A stretch of DNA of 64,000 bases, from positions 930,001-994,000 of the forward strand of contig JBMNLS010000001.1 in assembly GCA_050952935.1 (NCBI GenBank), written 5' to 3'. This document shows, one piece after another, positions 59,685 through 64,000 of the stretch; the first letter of the stretch is position 1; every line of letters starts with the position of its first letter. Position numbers and translations under genes: made by a program. The notes under the pieces were generated by a model that worked only from the letters and a program-made list of their open reading frames with translations, was not told where the DNA came from and did no database searches. This stretch comes from UBA6115 sp050952935 (GTDB lineage Bacteria; Bacillota; Clostridia; Christensenellales; Aristaeellaceae).

Positions 59685-61196
59685 ATGGATATATTGAGGA
59701 TGACGGGCATCTGGAAATCTTTTTATGGCGTAACGGTGTTGAAAAACGTAGATTTTTCCGTGCGTCAGGGAGAGGTTCATGCGCTGTTGGGTGAAAATGG
59801 CGCGGGAAAATCCACCCTGATGAATATTCTGGGAGGAGTTCATCACCGGGATGCCGGCCGTGTGGTGTTTTTTGACCAGACGCTTGATCAGATTACGGTC
59901 AAGAGTTCTGAAAATGCCGGAATAGCCTTCGTACACCAGGAACTGAACCTGTTTAATGATCTGAAGGTTTATGAAAACATATTCTTGCGCAAAGAGATTA
60001 CAAATGCTTTAGGTGTTTTAAATAAAAAAGAAATGATCCGTCAAACTGCCCGGCTGTTTGACAGCCTAGGAGTGGACATTGATCCGTGTGCCATGGTAAG
60101 CACACTGGATACCAGCAAAAAACAACTGCTTGAAATTGCCAAGGCACTTCATGCCAATGCCAAATTGTTTATTCTGGATGAACCAACCACATCTCTAAAT
60201 CAGCATGAGATAGACCATTTGTTTGATTTGATCAGGCGATTGGCGGTTTCGGGCAAATCATTTATCTTTATCTCCCATAAGATGAATGAAATTTTCTGCT
60301 TGGCAGATCGTTACACGGTTTTACGCAATGGGGAGTTGGTGGCAACAGGGAACATTGCTGACACCACTCCGGCTGAAATCACCAGACAAATGGTGGGCAA
60401 CCAATTTTCAGAAAAAGGTTACTATGAACCGCGTCAGCTGGGGGAGGATATTTTAGTTCTTGATTGCCTTAACGGACCTGGTTTTTTCGATATCAATCTC
60501 TGTGTAAAAAAGGGTGAGGTAGTTGGCTTTACCGGATTAAAAGGTTCGGGAATCAGCGAAATGATGCAGGCTATTTTTGGCGCTTTGCCTGTTGAATCGG
60601 GCAGCATTGTTGTAAAAGGGAAACAGCTTTTGGATCACAGCATCGCAGATGCCATGCGTGCAGGCATCGCAATGATTCCTGCTAACCGCAAAGAAAACTC
60701 CGTTGTTCCTGATGCAACAAATGTAGAAAACATGCAGATTTCCCGCCATGCGATGACCAGTCGCAGTCAGGTTATTCATAAAAAACATGAAATCGTACGA
60801 TTTGATGATTTGAGACATCGCCTAAATATTAAGGTGGAAAGCCCTGATGGCATGCTCACTGCCCTTTCCGGCGGCAATCAACAAAAGGTTATTCTGGCCC
60901 GCTGGCTTAACACAGACGCTGATATTTTGCTGATGGATAACCCCACACAGGGCATTGATGTGGGCGCCAAAGCAGAAATATATGCGTTGATTCAACAAAT
61001 GGCGCAGGCCGGGAAAACCATTATGGTTAACACGCTGGAAATTCCGGAAATACAAAAGGTTGCAGACCGCTGCATAGTTTTCTTTCATGGAAGGATTCAA
61101 GCAGAATTCGTACGTCTGGAAATCACTGAGGAAAAAGTAATGCTTAGCGCAACTAATGCGATAAACGCTTTGGAGGTTGTTGAAAATCATGGATAA
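59685..61196 (+). CDS. Sugar ABC transporter ATP-binding protein, double ATPase (RbsA/MglA type)
   Basis: The 503-residue protein has two fused ATPase domains, as in ribose and galactose importers (CUT2). The first has Walker A GENGAGKST near residue 38 and LFILDEPTTSLN. The second, from about residue 255, has the degenerate P-loop GLKGSGISEM, the signature LSGGNQQKVILARWL, and LLMDNPTQGIDVG. AAGAGAAGAG is a weak ribosome binding site. It overlaps the permease start by 8 bases. Confidence 0.93.
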   Translation: MDILRMTGIWKSFYGVTVLKNVDFSVRQGEVHALLGENGAGKSTLMNILGGVHHRDAGRVVFFDQTLDQITVKSSENAGIAFVHQELNLFNDLKVYENIFLRKEITNALGVLNKKEMIRQTARLFDSLGVDIDPCAMVSTLDTSKKQLLEIAKALHANAKLFILDEPTTSLNQHEIDHLFDLIRRLAVSGKSFIFISHKMNEIFCLADRYTVLRNGELVATGNIADTTPAEITRQMVGNQFSEKGYYEPRQLGEDILVLDCLNGPGFFDINLCVKKGEVVGFTGLKGSGISEMMQAIFGALPVESGSIVVKGKQLLDHSIADAMRAGIAMIPANRKENSVVPDATNVENMQISRHAMTSRSQVIHKKHEIVRFDDLRHRLNIKVESPDGMLTALSGGNQQKVILARWLNTDADILLMDNPTQGIDVGAKAEIYALIQQMAQAGKTIMVNTLEIPEIQKVADRCIVFFHGRIQAEFVRLEITEEKVMLSATNAINALEVVENHG

Positions 61197-62235
61197 AACC
61201 CGGAAAAACATGAACGTCAGCCAGAGAAAACCCTTATCTAAATCCTTGGGCAATTATAGCTTTGTTTTTATCTTTCTGGCGATTTTTGTGGCATATCTGA
61301 TCATTAATGCCCGGGCTACCACTTGGAATGGCGTTATGAACATCCTGCGACATTCAACCGTAGTGGGCATTATTGCTTTGGGCATGGGGCTTGTGATTAT
61401 TACTGGAGGCATTGATCTGTCCGTAGGGAGCATCATGGCGCTGGTAGGTGGGTTTTCGGTGGTTGTTTTTAATGCTACCAACAGCATCCTCCTTACCCTG
61501 CTGTTTTCGCTGGCCGCTGGGCTATTATGTGGTCTATTTAATGGCGTATTAGTAGGACTTGTCAAAATGCCCGCTTTTATTGTGACCCTTGCTACCATGA
61601 TGATTTTCCGCTCCTTTGCACAGTATTATTTGAGGGCGGTTGAGAGACAATCTATTTATAATATGAATGGAACCCTCAGCTCATATGACGCTTTTTATGG
61701 CTTTGGACAGGCTAAGCTTCTGACTATACCGGTGGTTGGTTTGGTGTTCATAGGAGCTATGATTGTGATGGTTTTTATTACCACGTCCACGAAATATGGC
61801 AAATCAGTTTATGCGATTGGAAGCAACGAAAGGGCCGCTCATCTGGCAGGTATTAATGTAGCCTGGACGAGAACATCCGTATATGTCATCACGGGCGTGC
61901 TTTGTGGATTAGCGTCATTCCTCTGGCTGGCGATGAATGGTGCGGTTGATCCGGCGACCATTGGGCGTAGCAATGAAATGTATGCCATAGCGGCTGTTGT
62001 GATTGGTGGAATCAGCATGGCGGGAGGGAAGGGCAAGCTGCTGGGTGTGATGTTTGGCGCCATGTCTTATAATATTATCGACAAAATCATCGCATCATTG
62101 AGGCTTGATGCCTTAATTAATGATACCATCAAAGGATCTATTTTACTGGTCGCTGTGTTGGTGCAGATATTGACGCCGGAGATTCGCGGCTGGATGATAA
62201 AAAAGTTGACAAAACAACGGGAAACTATGGCTTAA
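61189..62235 (+). CDS. Sugar ABC transporter permease (RbsC type)
   Basis: The permease of the CUT2 importer has about nine hydrophobic segments in 348 residues. Family motifs GGIDLSVGSIMALVG (about residues 66-80) and GRSNEMYAIAAVVIGGISMAGGKG in part are present. The ATG at 61189 is chosen; GGAGG lies 12 bases upstream, and TTG codons at 61177 and 61180 are too close to it. It ends the operon. The next gene is 16S rRNA. Confidence 0.92.
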   Translation: MDKTRKNMNVSQRKPLSKSLGNYSFVFIFLAIFVAYLIINARATTWNGVMNILRHSTVVGIIALGMGLVIITGGIDLSVGSIMALVGGFSVVVFNATNSILLTLLFSLAAGLLCGLFNGVLVGLVKMPAFIVTLATMMIFRSFAQYYLRAVERQSIYNMNGTLSSYDAFYGFGQAKLLTIPVVGLVFIGAMIVMVFITTSTKYGKSVYAIGSNERAAHLAGINVAWTRTSVYVITGVLCGLASFLWLAMNGAVDPATIGRSNEMYAIAAVVIGGISMAGGKGKLLGVMFGAMSYNIIDKIIASLRLDALINDTIKGSILLVAVLVQILTPEIRGWMIKKLTKQRETMA

Positions 62236-62321
62236 TCAGTCCCAAATGCTAGACTTGAGGAGTTCCAAAAAAAGTCACTTCATTCTACAACTCGGGTTAT
62301 ATTATTGTTCAAAAGAAGGAC

Positions 62322-62351
62322 TTGACTCAGGGGTGGATGATATGATATATT
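62322..62351 (+). promoter_or_regulatory. rRNA operon promoter
   Basis: TTGACT (62322-62327) and TATATT (62346-62351) have an 18-base spacer. The upstream bases are AT-rich, like an UP element. Confidence 0.65.
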
Positions 62352-62356
62352 AGTCA

Positions 62357-62515
62357 GGCACCCCAAACGGAGGTGCCGGACCTTGAAAACGATACAGAGA
62401 CGAGAAGCGAAGAAACGACAGTTGATTCTTTGAGCGAATTAGCTGGTGAAGGTGCTGAGCGGAAGGCGAGCTGAGAGGCATGCCTGAGGCTTGGGATCGG
62501 AGCTGGTTAAGGATT
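62357..62515 (+). promoter_or_regulatory. rRNA operon leader with antitermination-like signals
   Basis: A hairpin GGCACC/GGTGCC (62357-62377) is followed by CCTTGAAAAC at 62381-62390, a boxA-like sequence seen in rRNA leaders of Firmicutes. The rest, to the 16S start, should pair with sequences after 16S to form the processing stem; those lie outside the window. Confidence 0.5.

Positions 62516-64000
<1,485 letters not shown>

Overview
The window is a 64 kb piece of chromosome from a GC-rich member of the Firmicutes, most likely class Clostridia. The evidence is a complete S10-spc-alpha ribosomal protein region in Gram-positive order, a T-box leader in front of proS, the dprA-topA-trmFO-hslV-hslU block, strong AGGAGG ribosome binding sites, and a 16S rRNA gene with a Clostridia-like sequence at the right edge. 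I cannot assign a genus without a database search.

Layout. Positions 1-2560 hold the end of an unrecognised gene, a cupin gene and T-box-controlled proS. From 2696 to 18681 one promoter and a structured leader drive about 32 genes, rpsJ to rplQ, including secY, adk, map, infA and rpoA, ended by a rho-independent terminator. A 138 bp palindromic repeat follows. From 18880 to 37273 lie housekeeping and accessory genes: a lactate-oxidase-like enzyme, a cytoplasmic alpha-amylase, dprA, topA, trmFO, hslUV, a hypoxanthine-DNA glycosylase, secA, prfB, a DUF1461 membrane protein, tsaD, a metallophosphoesterase, a sirtuin and an MsmK-type ATPase.

From 37274 to 42275 the sequence is more AT-rich and looks like accessory DNA. 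It holds a gene-free stretch with six DnaA-box-like 9-mers, a secreted protein built from a recent internal duplication, an unknown secreted protein, a diguanylate cyclase gene broken by an in-frame TGA, a lone ureidoglycine aminohydrolase and three 117 bp tandem repeats.

From 42276 to 54777 come glycogen phosphorylase, AddB, a six-gene zinc-uptake operon with its own Fur-family regulator and a near-perfect palindromic operator, a NUDIX hydrolase, enolase and an acetyltransferase. From 54812 to 62235 a LarA-like gene is divergent from a sugar operon (TIM-barrel isomerase, Gfo/Idh/MocA oxidoreductase, binding protein, ATPase, permease). The window ends in an rRNA operon whose 16S gene is cut about 40 bases before its 3' end.

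How the genes fit together: the amylase, glycogen phosphorylase, MsmK-type ATPase, enolase and sugar ABC operon point to a carbohydrate-fermenting life. Zinc uptake looks tightly controlled. No CRISPR array, complete phage, insertion sequence or tRNA gene was seen. No single wholly new system is proved; the best leads are the DnaA-box cluster, the zinc operon with a small His/Cys membrane protein, the LarA-sugar pairing, the broken cyclase and the repeat elements.
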